Assembly (NCBI RefSeq): GCF_000622145.1
Contig: NZ_JHWH01000008.1
Coordinates: forward strand, 124,001-188,000
DNA length: 64,000 nt
From: Paracoccus yeei ATCC BAA-599
GTDB lineage: Bacteria; Pseudomonadota; Alphaproteobacteria; Rhodobacterales; Rhodobacteraceae
Reading direction: 5' to 3'
Below are positions 1 through 7,991 of the stretch, one piece after another. Each line of letters opens with the position of its first letter. Within the stretch, counting starts at the first letter, position 1. Below the pieces are notes generated by a model that was not told the DNA's origin, made no database searches, and saw nothing but the letters and a program-made list of their open reading frames with translations. The translations under genes were made by a program, and so were the position numbers.

Positions 1-303
1 GCCCAGGCCCGGCTGTGGGTGGCGCTGGCTGGTCTTAGCGGTCTCTGGATGGTCTGGCGCGGCCCGATGTGGGACCGCTTCGCCGAGGTCGGCTATTGGT
101 GGATGCACGCCATGGTCGCGGTCTGGCTGGTCTTTGCCGCCATGCTGTTCGTGATCGAGCCGCTGTTCCTGCACCGCCGCATGAAGGGCTCGACCGATCC
201 GGCCGGCGATTTCGCCCGCATGGGCCGGCTGCATCACCTGCTGCTGGCCATCTCGCTGATCGCGGTGATCGGAGCGGTGGGCGGCGCGCACGGCTTGTTC
301 TGA
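1..303 (+). CDS. membrane protein, 3' part only
   Basis: The frame is open from the first base of the window, so the true start lies upstream; a GTG at 19 is the first start-like codon inside. About 100 residues are visible. There are hydrophobic stretches near residues 37-57 and 79-98 (counted from base 1), joined by a basic loop (HRRMKGS). The C-terminus is short and hydrophobic. This is the shape of a small polytopic inner-membrane protein. I do not recognise the family; a distant CopD-like or DUF2269-like protein is possible but not shown. It is convergent with the leftward operon that ends at 326. Confidence 0.6.
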   Translation, partial: AQARLWVALAGLSGLWMVWRGPMWDRFAEVGYWWMHAMVAVWLVFAAMLFVIEPLFLHRRMKGSTDPAGDFARMGRLHHLLLAISLIAVIGAVGGAHGLF

Positions 304-325
304 AACGCGGCTGGCGTGCGCCAGG

Positions 326-1273
326 CTACGCGCCGGCGGGCAGGGTGCCCAAGTCCAGCACGCAATGCGCGCCCTTGCGCCGGTTGACCATCTGGGTCAC
401 GTGCAGGTCGGCCAGCAGGCTGCAATGGCGATAGGCGTCCCGGACCGACAGCGCGGTGTTGCGCGCCAGCCAGTCCACCATCCGGCGCGCGGCGGTCGTG
501 GCCGCCGTGTTCAGGTCCTCGTCGAAATCCATGGTGATGATGCGGTTGTCGCACAGGATCTCGGGCGCTTCGGGGGCGGTGCCTTTTTCAACGCAAAAGC
601 GCAGCCGGCCGTCCAGCGCGGTTTCCAGCGCCATGTCGCAGATTTCGCCGTCGCCTTGCAGGGCATGGCCGTCGCCGGCAAGAAACAGCGCGCCCTCGCA
701 AAAGACGGGCAGGGCGATCCGCGCGCCGGCGCGGCAATAGCGGTTGTCCATGTTGCCGCCGAACGGGCCGGGCGCGACCGAACCGACGCAGCCGCCCGCC
801 GCATCGGGTGCGACGGCGAGAATGCCGAAGAACGGCGCCAGATCGACCACCGGCCCCCAGGGCAGCCGGGCCTGCCGTCGGGCGCGGTCCAGTGGAATGG
901 TCAGGGACTGGTAGTCCTCTGCCAGGTCCGGCAGGATGCCGAAGCCGGGCTCAACGGCGTTCCAGCCGAAATCCTGCGCAAGCGTGATCTCCTCGATCTC
1001 GACCAGCAGCCGGTCTCCGGGTGCGGCGCCCCTGACAAAGATCGGGCCGGTCAGGATATGGGGCCCAAGATGGGGGCGGCAGCGGGCGATGACCTGGCGA
1101 TGCGCGGGCAGGGCATGGCAACCCGAGCCCGGCGCGGGCAGGTTGCGCGCCCCGCCCGACAGAGTCTGGATGGTGACGCTGTCGCCGCTGTCGATCCGCA
1201 GGACCGGCGCGGCCGCCGGGTCGATATGGCCCCAAAGCACCGTGTCCGGCGTGGCGGCAAGATGGTGATGCAC
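326..1273 (-). CDS. acetamidase/formamidase family protein
   Basis: 315 residues, full length for the FmdA/AmdA family, which hydrolyses formamide or short aliphatic amides to ammonia and the acid in the cytoplasm. Family hallmarks are visible: GPIFVRGAAPGD (76-87), GGNMDNR (172-178) and GDGHALQGDGE (200-210), the acidic and histidine-rich segment that forms the metal and active site. It is the last gene of a seven-gene leftward operon (6061 down to 326), 24 nt after the small membrane-protein gene. Next to aminotransferases and RidA it could release ammonia from an amide formed during breakdown of a nitrogenous substrate. The family call is firm; the substrate is unknown. Confidence 0.88.
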   Translation of the reverse strand: MHHHLAATPDTVLWGHIDPAAAPVLRIDSGDSVTIQTLSGGARNLPAPGSGCHALPAHRQVIARCRPHLGPHILTGPIFVRGAAPGDRLLVEIEEITLAQDFGWNAVEPGFGILPDLAEDYQSLTIPLDRARRQARLPWGPVVDLAPFFGILAVAPDAAGGCVGSVAPGPFGGNMDNRYCRAGARIALPVFCEGALFLAGDGHALQGDGEICDMALETALDGRLRFCVEKGTAPEAPEILCDNRIITMDFDEDLNTAATTAARRMVDWLARNTALSVRDAYRHCSLLADLHVTQMVNRRKGAHCVLDLGTLPAGA

Positions 1274-1297
1274 CTGAGGCTCCTGCGGGTTCGCGTC

Positions 1298-1609
1298 CTA
1301 CTCGTCAAGGACGCAGCGGCGGCTGTCAACCGGCGAGACGAGGATCGGGATGGGATCGCCCGGCGCCAGGTCCTCGACATCCAGGGCGTGCCGCCGCAGC
1401 CCCCGGACGAAGCGCGTTTCCCCGCAATCGCGGAACGTGACGTCGACCAGGGGCAGGGCGGTCTTTCCCGGAGCCGCGTAATAGGCCGCCTCGATGCGGG
1501 CGGGGATGCGGCGCCAGCGCCGGCGCCGCCGGTGGTGCAGCAGCGCCGGCAGGATCGAGGCCGCGCCCATCAGGGCCAGAAGGATCAGGACGGGAACCAG
1601 GTCGCCCAT
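1298..1609 (-). CDS. small single-span membrane protein, unknown function
   Basis: 103 residues. One hydrophobic segment at about 3-24 is followed by an intensely basic stretch (HHRRRRRWRR), which would keep the C-terminus in the cytoplasm. The rest is a compact soluble part (about 38-103) with the look of a beta-rich DUF3592-like domain, though I cannot confirm that. It starts 9 nt after the RraA-like stop and lies between metabolic genes in the same operon. A weak purine-rich ribosome site (GGCGGGG) precedes the ATG. No function can be assigned. Confidence 0.6.
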   Translation of the reverse strand: MGDLVPVLILLALMGAASILPALLHHRRRRRWRRIPARIEAAYYAAPGKTALPLVDVTFRDCGETRFVRGLRRHALDVEDLAPGDPIPILVSPVDSRRCVLDE

Positions 1610-1618
1610 CCCCGCCGG

Positions 1619-2332
1619 TCAGGACTGGCCGGCCTTGAAGGCGTCGTATTTCGCCTTGTTCCCGGCATCGGGCGGGTAGAGGCCGGGCAGGGGCACGCCC
1701 TGGTCGACCTGATCCATGATCCAGCCCTCCAGCCGCTCCTGTTCGGTGGCCTGGGCTGCGACCTCCTCGACCAGCGCGGTGGGGATCAGCACGGCGCCGT
1801 CATCGTCGACGACGATCATGTCGCCGGGAAAGACCGCGACACCGCCGCAGGCGACGGGCTCTTGCCAGTTCACGAAGGTCAGCCCCGCGACCGAGGGCGG
1901 GGCGGCCACGCCGCTGCACCAGACCGGCAGGCCGGTCGCGCGCACACCCGCCACGTCGCGCACCACGCCGTCGGTGACCAGCGCCGCCACGCCCCGCTTC
2001 TTCATCCGGGCGCACAGGATGTCGCCGAAGATCCCGGCATCGCTGACCCCCATGGCGTCGGTGACGCAGATGCAGCCTTCGGGCATGGCCTCGATGGCGG
2101 CGCGGGTCGAGATGGGCGAGGACCAGCTTTCCGGCGTTGCCAGATCCTCGCGCGCGGGAACGAAGCGCAGGGTGAAGGCGCGCCCGACAAGACGGGGCTG
2201 GCCGGGGTTCAGCGGGGCTGCGCCGCGCAGCCAGACATTGCGCAGGCCCTTTTTCAGCAGCACCGTGGTCAGGGTCGCGGTGGTGACCTTGGATAGGGCG
2301 TCGATCAGCGCGGCTTCGGTTTGGGAGGTCAT
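1619..2332 (-). CDS. RraA-like / HMG-CHA aldolase family protein
   Basis: 237 residues from the ATG at 2332. That start is chosen over one 27 nt upstream, which would run into the SDR stop region. The fold is that of RraA, which inhibits RNase E, and of class II pyruvate aldolases acting on 4-hydroxy-4-methyl-2-oxoglutarate. The signature GVAALVTDGVVRD carries the Arg-Asp pair used by the aldolases for metal and pyruvate binding. The setting in a catabolic operon favours an aldolase or decarboxylase role over RNA regulation. It lies 13 nt downstream of the SDR gene. The real substrate cannot be read from the sequence. Confidence 0.85.
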   Translation of the reverse strand: MTSQTEAALIDALSKVTTATLTTVLLKKGLRNVWLRGAAPLNPGQPRLVGRAFTLRFVPAREDLATPESWSSPISTRAAIEAMPEGCICVTDAMGVSDAGIFGDILCARMKKRGVAALVTDGVVRDVAGVRATGLPVWCSGVAAPPSVAGLTFVNWQEPVACGGVAVFPGDMIVVDDDGAVLIPTALVEEVAAQATEQERLEGWIMDQVDQGVPLPGLYPPDAGNKAKYDAFKAGQS

Positions 2333-2345
2333 GGACTGTTCCGTT

Positions 2346-3134
2346 TCAGATGCTGGCAATCAGGCCGCCATCCACGCGGATGGTGCTGCCGGTGATGTAG
2401 GAGGCGCGGGTGCTGGCCAGAAACGCCACCGCGTCTCCATATTCCTCGGGCTGGCCATAGCGGCCGACCGGAATCGCTGCGACGCTTTCGGCCGCGACGT
2501 CGGCCACGCTGCGGCCTTCGCGCGCGGCCTTCTGTTCGTCCAGGAAGGTGATGCGCGGGGTGGCGATGCGCCCCGGCAGGATGATGTTGCAGGTGATGCC
2601 GTCGCGTCCGACCTCGCGCGCCAGGGTCTTGGACCAGCCGACCAGCGACAGGCGCAATGCATTCGACAGGCCCAGATTGGGGATCGGGGCCACCACGCCG
2701 GACGAGGTCGAGGTGATGATCCGCCCCCATTTGCGCTCGCGCATGCCGGGCAGCACGCTGTCGGTCAGCGCGATGACCGACAGCACCATCGTCTGGAAGC
2801 TTTGCTGCCACAACGCCGCATCCTGGCCCGAGACGGTGCTGGGTTTGGGGCCGCCGGTGTTGTTCACCAGGATGTCGATGGGCCCCAGTTCGGCCTCGAT
2901 CCGCTCCACATTCGGGCCGATCTGCGCCAGATCGCCCAGATCCCAGGTCAGGGGCAGCACCTTGCCGCCCTCTTGCCGCAGGACGCGGGCGGTTTCCTCG
3001 ACCGCCGCGCTGTCGATATCGCCAAGCGCCACGCGGACGCCCTCGGCGGACAGCGCGCGGGCGATCGCCCGGCCCAGCCCGCCGCCGGCGCCCAGAACCA
3101 GCGCCGTCCTGCCTCGTATTCCAAGATCCATCAT
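2346..3134 (-). CDS. SDR-family oxidoreductase with altered catalytic residues
   Basis: 262 residues from tandem ATGs (3134 and 3131) preceded by GGAACGGAG. It is a classical short-chain dehydrogenase by length and fold: GAGGGLG nucleotide-binding loop (15-21), NNTGG (91-95), the Ser of TSTSSG (144) and the C-terminal RVDGG. Where the catalytic Tyr-x3-Lys should be, the sequence reads S157-N-A-L-R161, so both residues are replaced. A known divergent group of beta-ketoacyl reductase-like SDRs also lacks the tetrad. It either works by different chemistry or is not a standard carbonyl reductase. It sits between the aspartate-type aminotransferase (38 nt upstream) and the RraA-like gene in one operon. 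Confidence 0.85.
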   Translation of the reverse strand: MMDLGIRGRTALVLGAGGGLGRAIARALSAEGVRVALGDIDSAAVEETARVLRQEGGKVLPLTWDLGDLAQIGPNVERIEAELGPIDILVNNTGGPKPSTVSGQDAALWQQSFQTMVLSVIALTDSVLPGMRERKWGRIITSTSSGVVAPIPNLGLSNALRLSLVGWSKTLAREVGRDGITCNIILPGRIATPRITFLDEQKAAREGRSVADVAAESVAAIPVGRYGQPEEYGDAVAFLASTRASYITGSTIRVDGGLIASI

Positions 3135-3172
3135 CGTCTCCGTTCCTGTTGTGGGCTCTTGCTGCGGGGCGT

Positions 3173-4399
3173 TCAGGACAGCGCCCTGCAGGCTGCCTCG
3201 ATCCGGGCGCAGGCCTTTTCCAGCTGCTCGGTCGCGGTCGCGAACGAGATGCGGAAATAGGGCGCAAGCCCGAAGGCGCTGCCGGGGACGGCGGCGACGC
3301 CGGCCTCCTCCAGCAGCCACATGACGAAATCGCCGTCGCTTTCGATCACCCGCCCGTCGGGGCGGCGCCGGCCGATCATGCCCGCGCAGGAGGGGAACAG
3401 GTAGAACGCCCCCTCGGGCTTGCGGCAGCTCAGCCCCTCGATGGCGTCGAAGGCGGCAAGGCAAAGGTCGCGGCGTTCGCGGAAGGTCTCGTTCCGGGCG
3501 GCCAGGAAATCCATCGGCCCGTCCAGCGCGGCCTGCGCCGCCGCCTGGCTGATCGAACTGGGGTTCGAGGTCGATTGCGATTGCAGCGTGGCCATCGCCT
3601 TGATGATGTCCGCTGGCCCGCCGGCATAGCCGATGCGCCAGCCGGTCATCGAAAACGCCTTGGACACGCCGTTGACGGTCAGCACCCGATCCGCCAGGCG
3701 CGGCTCGACGGCCGCGATGGTGGCGAACTGCCAGCCGTCATAGCGGATATGTTCGTACATGTCGTCGGTCAGCACCAGGATGCGCGGATGCTCCAGCAGC
3801 ACCTGGGCCAGCGCGGCCAGCGCCACGGCCGAATAGCCTGCGCCCGTGGGGTTCGAGGGCGAGTTCAGGATCAGCCATTTCGTGTTCGGCGTGATCGCGG
3901 CGCGCAGCGTGGCCGGGGTCAGCAGGAAACCGTCCTCCTCCGGACAGGGGGCAATGACCGGCGTGCCGCCCGCCAGCCGCACCATGTCCGGGTAGCTGAC
4001 CCAATAGGGCGCCGGCACGATCACCTCGTCGCCCTTGTCCAGGGTTGCAAGCAGCGCGTTGTAGATCACCTGCTTGCCGCCGGTGCCGACGCTGATCTGC
4101 GTGGGTTCGTAGGCCAGCGCGTTCTCGCGCTGGAACTTCCGGATGATGGCGGCCTTGAGTTCAGGCGTGCCGTCCACATCCGTATAGCGGGTCTTGCCGG
4201 CGGCGATGGCCTCGGCCGCGGCGCGCCGGATATGGTCGGGCGTGTCGAAATCCGGCTCGCCTTGCGAAAGGCCGATGATCTCTTTCCCGGCGCGGCGCAT
4301 CTCGGCGGCCAGGCGGGTCATGGCGATGGTGGGCGAGGGCTGCACCGCCATCAGCCGCGAGGAGAGGCGTGAGGCGTCGGGCTTGGCTGCGATCTGCAT
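3173..4399 (-). CDS. class I pyridoxal-phosphate aminotransferase (aspartate type)
   Basis: 408 residues from the ATG at 4399, which has AAAGGA seven bases upstream; an upstream extension would overlap the RidA gene. Fold-type I features are clear: GLSQGEPDFDTP at the substrate end (43-54), GTGGKQ (105-110), NSPSNPTG (179-186) and the Schiff-base lysine in VSKAFSMTGWRIGY (Lys247), with the following Arg binding cofactor phosphate. It resembles prokaryotic aspartate or aromatic aminotransferases of about 400 residues. It is third in the operon, 25 nt after RidA. The amino donor and keto product are unknown; context suggests deamination of the substrate released by neighbouring hydrolases. Confidence 0.92.
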   Translation of the reverse strand: MQIAAKPDASRLSSRLMAVQPSPTIAMTRLAAEMRRAGKEIIGLSQGEPDFDTPDHIRRAAAEAIAAGKTRYTDVDGTPELKAAIIRKFQRENALAYEPTQISVGTGGKQVIYNALLATLDKGDEVIVPAPYWVSYPDMVRLAGGTPVIAPCPEEDGFLLTPATLRAAITPNTKWLILNSPSNPTGAGYSAVALAALAQVLLEHPRILVLTDDMYEHIRYDGWQFATIAAVEPRLADRVLTVNGVSKAFSMTGWRIGYAGGPADIIKAMATLQSQSTSNPSSISQAAAQAALDGPMDFLAARNETFRERRDLCLAAFDAIEGLSCRKPEGAFYLFPSCAGMIGRRRPDGRVIESDGDFVMWLLEEAGVAAVPGSAFGLAPYFRISFATATEQLEKACARIEAACRALS

Positions 4400-4424
4400 C
4401 AGGGGTCCTTTGGGTGGGGCGCGG

Positions 4425-4847
4425 TCAGACGGCCGCGACAAGCTGGATTTCGACGGGCGCGTTCCCCGGCAGCGAGGCCACGCCCACGGCGGCCCGGCAG
4501 CCGATGCCGGCCTCGCCCAGTTCCGCGCGCAGATGGGCCGAGGCGAGGTCGGCGATGCGGGAATGGGCGGCAAATCCCGGCTCGGCCGCGACATAGACCG
4601 TCAGGCTGAGGATCGCGGCAAGGCTCTCGTCCGGCGCCAGCATCCCGCGTGCCGCGGCCAGCGCATTGCCGCAGGCCAGCCGCACCGCGTCGCCATAGGC
4701 ATCGGCTGGGGTATCCGACCGGACCGGGCCGTGATGCAGCAGCACGCCGTCGCGGCGTGGCGTCATGCCCGAGGTGAAGATCAGCGCGCCATGGCGGCGG
4801 GCCGGGACGTAATCGCCCTGCGGGATCGGCTGGAAAGGTACGCTCAT
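4425..4847 (-). CDS. RidA family enamine/imine deaminase
   Basis: 140 residues, the normal size of the YjgF/YER057c/UK114 family. RidA trimers hydrolyse reactive 2-aminoacrylate and related imines made by PLP enzymes. The active-site arginine lies in CRAAVGVASLPGNAPVE (Arg118), with the family glutamate near 133. The ATG at 4847 overlaps the stop of the upstream aminotransferase by four bases (TCAT/ATGA), indicating translational coupling. It is sandwiched between two aminotransferases, so it probably clears an imine or enamine intermediate of the same pathway. Several RidA paralogues have catabolic rather than protective roles, which fits here. Confidence 0.88.
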   Translation of the reverse strand: MSVPFQPIPQGDYVPARRHGALIFTSGMTPRRDGVLLHHGPVRSDTPADAYGDAVRLACGNALAAARGMLAPDESLAAILSLTVYVAAEPGFAAHSRIADLASAHLRAELGEAGIGCRAAVGVASLPGNAPVEIQLVAAV

Positions 4848-6061
4848 GCGCGATACCGCTCGACCAGGGACGCGAGGCGTTCGACCGCGGCGACGGCGGC
4901 GGCGTGGTCCTGCGAAAAGTTCAGCCGCACGCAATCGCCGTGATGCGGGCTGAATTCGGTGCCGGGGGTCACGACGGTGCCGGCCTGAAGCCGCAGGATC
5001 CTGACGAAATCCGCATGAGGCACGGCCAGCGCGGGCAGGCGCGGGAACAGGTAGCTGCCGGCCTGCGGCGCGCGGGCAAAGCCGCCGCCGATGCCGCGCA
5101 GCACCGACAGCAGGTCGTCGCGGATCGCCTGATGGCGGCGGATCCGGTCGTCCATCCAGCCCTCGGGTTCGGCAAACCAGGTGCGCAGCACGGCCTGGCA
5201 GTAGCCCGCCGCTCGCAGGCTGACGATGGCTTGCAGCTTTTCCATCCGCGCGATGATCGCGGGCGCGCCGAAGGCCACGCCCAGCCGATAACCGCTGAGC
5301 GATTCCGTCTTGGACGGTCCCATGATGGTCACGACATTCTGCGGATCCAGGTCCTGCGCCCGCAGATGGGTATAGGTCACGCCGGAATAGCGCAGCCTCG
5401 AATAAAGCTGGTCGACGATGACCGTGGCGCCGTATTGCCCCGCCAGCGCCGCGATCCGGGCGATCTCGGCCGGCGAATAGACGACGCCGGCGGGATTGTT
5501 GGGGTTCGAGAACAGAAACACCCTGGCCCCGGCGCGAAAGGCGGCTTCCAACTGGTCGAGATCCAGCCCGGCGCGATCCTCGCCGGCGGTTTCATAGTCG
5601 AGCCGCACCGGGATCATCTCGCCCTCGAAGAACTCGACAAGCTTGCGATTGGCGAAATAGTCGGGCTGCACGATGGCCACCTTGTCGCCGCGCGCCACGG
5701 TCGCGGCGACCGCCAGGAACAGCGCGCCCTGCGTGCCGGGGGTGACGATCATGCCGTCGCGCGCATCGACCGGGGCGCCGGTGAAATCGGCCAGGCGTGC
5801 GGCGACCTCCTCGCGGATCTCCAGATCGCCGCGATATTCGGTATAGGCCTGGCTGCCGCCTTTGGCGACGCCCTGGGCAAAGACCTCGAAGCTGCCGGGC
5901 GTCGGCTCGTGCGCATCGACATCGCCATGCGAGAAATCGACCGGGCGGCCCGGCAGGGCATCGCCGCGCAGCAGCGCCTGGGTGCCGGCGGCCGTCTGGC
6001 GGACCTCCTGGCCGGGGGCGTTGTCGGTGGCCAGTCTGGCAAACTTGTTCTGGATGGTCAT
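4844..6061 (-). CDS. class I/II pyridoxal-phosphate aminotransferase
   Basis: 405 residues. PLP fold-type I features: PGTQGALFLA (108-117), SNPNNP (185-190), VDQLYS with the pyridine-N aspartate (Asp217) and the lysine in GPSKTESLSGYRLG (Lys251). It is more distant from the second aminotransferase in this operon than two duplicates would be, so they are not a recent tandem copy. It is the first gene of the leftward operon and is divergent from the LysR gene, with 101 bp between start codons. That LysR protein is the obvious candidate regulator. Substrate not determinable from sequence. Confidence 0.9.
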   Translation of the reverse strand: MTIQNKFARLATDNAPGQEVRQTAAGTQALLRGDALPGRPVDFSHGDVDAHEPTPGSFEVFAQGVAKGGSQAYTEYRGDLEIREEVAARLADFTGAPVDARDGMIVTPGTQGALFLAVAATVARGDKVAIVQPDYFANRKLVEFFEGEMIPVRLDYETAGEDRAGLDLDQLEAAFRAGARVFLFSNPNNPAGVVYSPAEIARIAALAGQYGATVIVDQLYSRLRYSGVTYTHLRAQDLDPQNVVTIMGPSKTESLSGYRLGVAFGAPAIIARMEKLQAIVSLRAAGYCQAVLRTWFAEPEGWMDDRIRRHQAIRDDLLSVLRGIGGGFARAPQAGSYLFPRLPALAVPHADFVRILRLQAGTVVTPGTEFSPHHGDCVRLNFSQDHAAAVAAVERLASLVERYRA

Positions 6062-6162
6062 CGCTGGGTCCGTGAAGGGAACGCTTCGGGCCGCAGCTTA
6101 CGGCGATTGGTCATTAAGAAAATCTGGCTTATTCTTGCTTCAGAAGATAGAAAAACCATCTT
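6062..6162. promoter_or_regulatory. divergent promoter region with candidate LysR site
   Basis: This 101 bp stretch separates the aminotransferase operon from the LysR gene and is more AT-rich than its surroundings. At 6138-6146 it has the near-palindrome CTTCAGAAG, and a T-N11-A pattern (T6135 to A6147), the usual form of a LysR-family site, spans it. No convincing -35/-10 pair stands out on either strand, and the LysR start lacks a clear ribosome site. The operator call rests on pattern and position only. Confidence 0.35.
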
Positions 6163-7050
6163 ATGGATATTCGCTTTCTGGAAAGCTTCGTCACCGTCGC
6201 CGAATGCGGTTCGATCGCCGAGGCGGCGCGGCGGCTGAATCTGACGCCCGCTGCGCTGGCCCAGCGGCTGCGCGCGCTGGAACAGGATCTGGGCCATTCG
6301 CTGGTCAGCCGGGTGGGCCGTACGGTGCGGCCGACGGCCTCGGGCCTGGCGGTGCTGCGCCATGCCGGGGCGCTGATCGAGGGCGCGCGCGACCTGCGCG
6401 CCATCGCCGCCAACGACCAGCCCGAGGGGCAGTTGCGGCTGGGCGCCACGGCCACGGCTCTGACCGGCCTGCTGCCCGCCATCGTCGAGACGCTGGGCGC
6501 GCGCCATCCCCGGATCGATCTGTTCATCCGGCCCGGCGCTTCGGTCGATCTGTATCATGGCGTCGTCGCCGGCGATCTGGACGCGGCGGTGATCGTGCGG
6601 CCGCAATTCCCGGTGCCCAAGGCCACCGGCTGGCTGACCCTGCGTGAAGAGCCGCTGGTGCTGATCGCGCGGGCCGGCATGGCTCTGGACGATCCGCTGG
6701 AGGTGATCCGGCGCCATCCCTTCATCCGCTATGACCGCAACCAGTGGGGCGGGCAGATCGTGGACCGTTTCCTGCGCCAACAGGGCCTGAAGGTGCGCGA
6801 ATGGCTGGAGCTTGACGCGCTGGACGCCATCGCGGCGCTGGTCAGCCGGGGCCTGGGCATCGCCATCGTGCCCGACTGGGCGCCGCCCTGGCCCGAGGGG
6901 CTGCGCCTGGAAAAGCTGCCGCTGGCCGGCGCAGGGTCGCGCCAGACCGGGGTGTTGTGGAACCGCTCGGGCGCGCGCATCGCGGCGGTGCGCGCCTTCG
7001 TCGATGTCTGCGGCGGCGTGCAGGCCCCGACGCAGGGGCGGGGCCCCTAG
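6163..7050 (+). CDS. LysR family transcriptional regulator
   Basis: 295 residues, standard LTTR length. The N-terminal winged helix-turn-helix covers about 1-60 (FLESFVTVAECGSIAEAARR, then LNLTPAALAQRLRALEQDLG). A periplasmic-binding-protein-like effector domain follows from about residue 90. It is transcribed away from the seven-gene aminotransferase operon, the classic arrangement for a LysR activator that controls its divergent neighbour and itself. Its stop is 3 bp from the convergent stop of the DapA-family gene. The effector is unknown but is likely the pathway substrate or an intermediate. Confidence 0.92.
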   Translation: MDIRFLESFVTVAECGSIAEAARRLNLTPAALAQRLRALEQDLGHSLVSRVGRTVRPTASGLAVLRHAGALIEGARDLRAIAANDQPEGQLRLGATATALTGLLPAIVETLGARHPRIDLFIRPGASVDLYHGVVAGDLDAAVIVRPQFPVPKATGWLTLREEPLVLIARAGMALDDPLEVIRRHPFIRYDRNQWGGQIVDRFLRQQGLKVREWLELDALDAIAALVSRGLGIAIVPDWAPPWPEGLRLEKLPLAGAGSRQTGVLWNRSGARIAAVRAFVDVCGGVQAPTQGRGP

Positions 7051-7053
7051 GGA

Positions 7054-7980
7054 TCAGGCGGCCAGCCGGGTTTCCAGGCGGGCCATCAGCCGCTCGACCT
7101 CGGCGATATCGATGGCGCCGAGCTTTGGTCCCGGGGCGCGCGTGGCGGCCGAGGCGATGGCGCCGCGCCGCATCAGCACATGCTTGCGTACCGCCAAGCC
7201 GAAGCCGGGCTGCTGTTCGTGGCGCAGGATCGGCAGGTAGCGGTCGAAGAAATCCTCGGCCGCGTCGACCTGTCCGGCGCGGTGCAGGGCGACGGTCTGC
7301 ACCAGCGCTTCGGGATAGGCAAAGCCGGTCATGGCGCCGTCGGCGCCGCGCTGCAATTCCTGCGGCAGGTACAGCCCGCCGTTGCCGACCAGGATCGACA
7401 GGCGCGGCGTGCCGGGCGTCTTTTCATCCGCGCGCAGGGCCGTGATCTTGCTCAGCCCCGGCCAGTCCTCGTGCTTCAGCATCACCATCTGCGGCAGGTC
7501 CGACGACAGACGCCGGATCAGTGCTGCCGAAACGGGCAGGCCGGTCGCCAGCGGGAAGTCCTGAAACACCATGGGCACATCGGGACCGAGCGCCTGCGCG
7601 ACGGCGCGGAAATAGCCCTCGATCCGGTCCTCGCGCGCGGGGCCGGCCGCGGGCGCGACCATGACGCCGGCGGCGCCCCGGTCCATCGCATGAGCCGCCA
7701 GGTCAGTCAGGTTGCGCATCCCCGCGTCCGAGACGCCGACGATCACCGGCAGGCCGGCGGCCTGGTCGATCACCGTGTCGATGACGGCGCGGCGTTCCTC
7801 GGGGGTCATCTTGTTGGCCTCGCCCATCATGCCCAGGATGGTCAGGCCGGTGACGCCGTGGCCGGCATAGAAATCGACCAGCCGGCGCAGGCTGTCATGG
7901 TCGATCTCGCCGTTGTCGGTGAAGGGGGTGGCGGCGATGATGAACACCCCGCTGCTGTCGCGTCCGATTCGCTGTGCCAT
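7054..7980 (-). CDS. dihydrodipicolinate synthase (DapA) family lyase, atypical
   Basis: 308 residues with the TIM-barrel pattern of DapA/NanA class I aldolases. The Schiff-base lysine is Lys169 (MVMLKHEDWPG). In the usual Tyr-x-x-Pro motif the tyrosine position holds Gln140 (VFQDFPLATG), so the proton-relay tyrosine of DapA and NanA is absent. The GMMGEANKM loop (50-58) replaces the usual G(T/S)TGE. It is the last gene of the leftward pxpA operon, 11 nt after the transaminase-like gene. It is probably an aldolase or hydratase on a 2-oxo acid from this pathway rather than a lysine-biosynthesis enzyme. Confidence 0.85.
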   Translation of the reverse strand: MAQRIGRDSSGVFIIAATPFTDNGEIDHDSLRRLVDFYAGHGVTGLTILGMMGEANKMTPEERRAVIDTVIDQAAGLPVIVGVSDAGMRNLTDLAAHAMDRGAAGVMVAPAAGPAREDRIEGYFRAVAQALGPDVPMVFQDFPLATGLPVSAALIRRLSSDLPQMVMLKHEDWPGLSKITALRADEKTPGTPRLSILVGNGGLYLPQELQRGADGAMTGFAYPEALVQTVALHRAGQVDAAEDFFDRYLPILRHEQQPGFGLAVRKHVLMRRGAIASAATRAPGPKLGAIDIAEVERLMARLETRLAA

Positions 7981-7991
7981 GGCTGCTTTCC

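Noticed and set aside
365..2296. Very long plus-strand frame opposite the formamidase, RraA and SDR genes
   Set aside because: Its translation is Arg/Gly/Gln-rich with no family pattern; long antisense frames are expected in such GC-rich DNA, and the minus-strand genes match known families.
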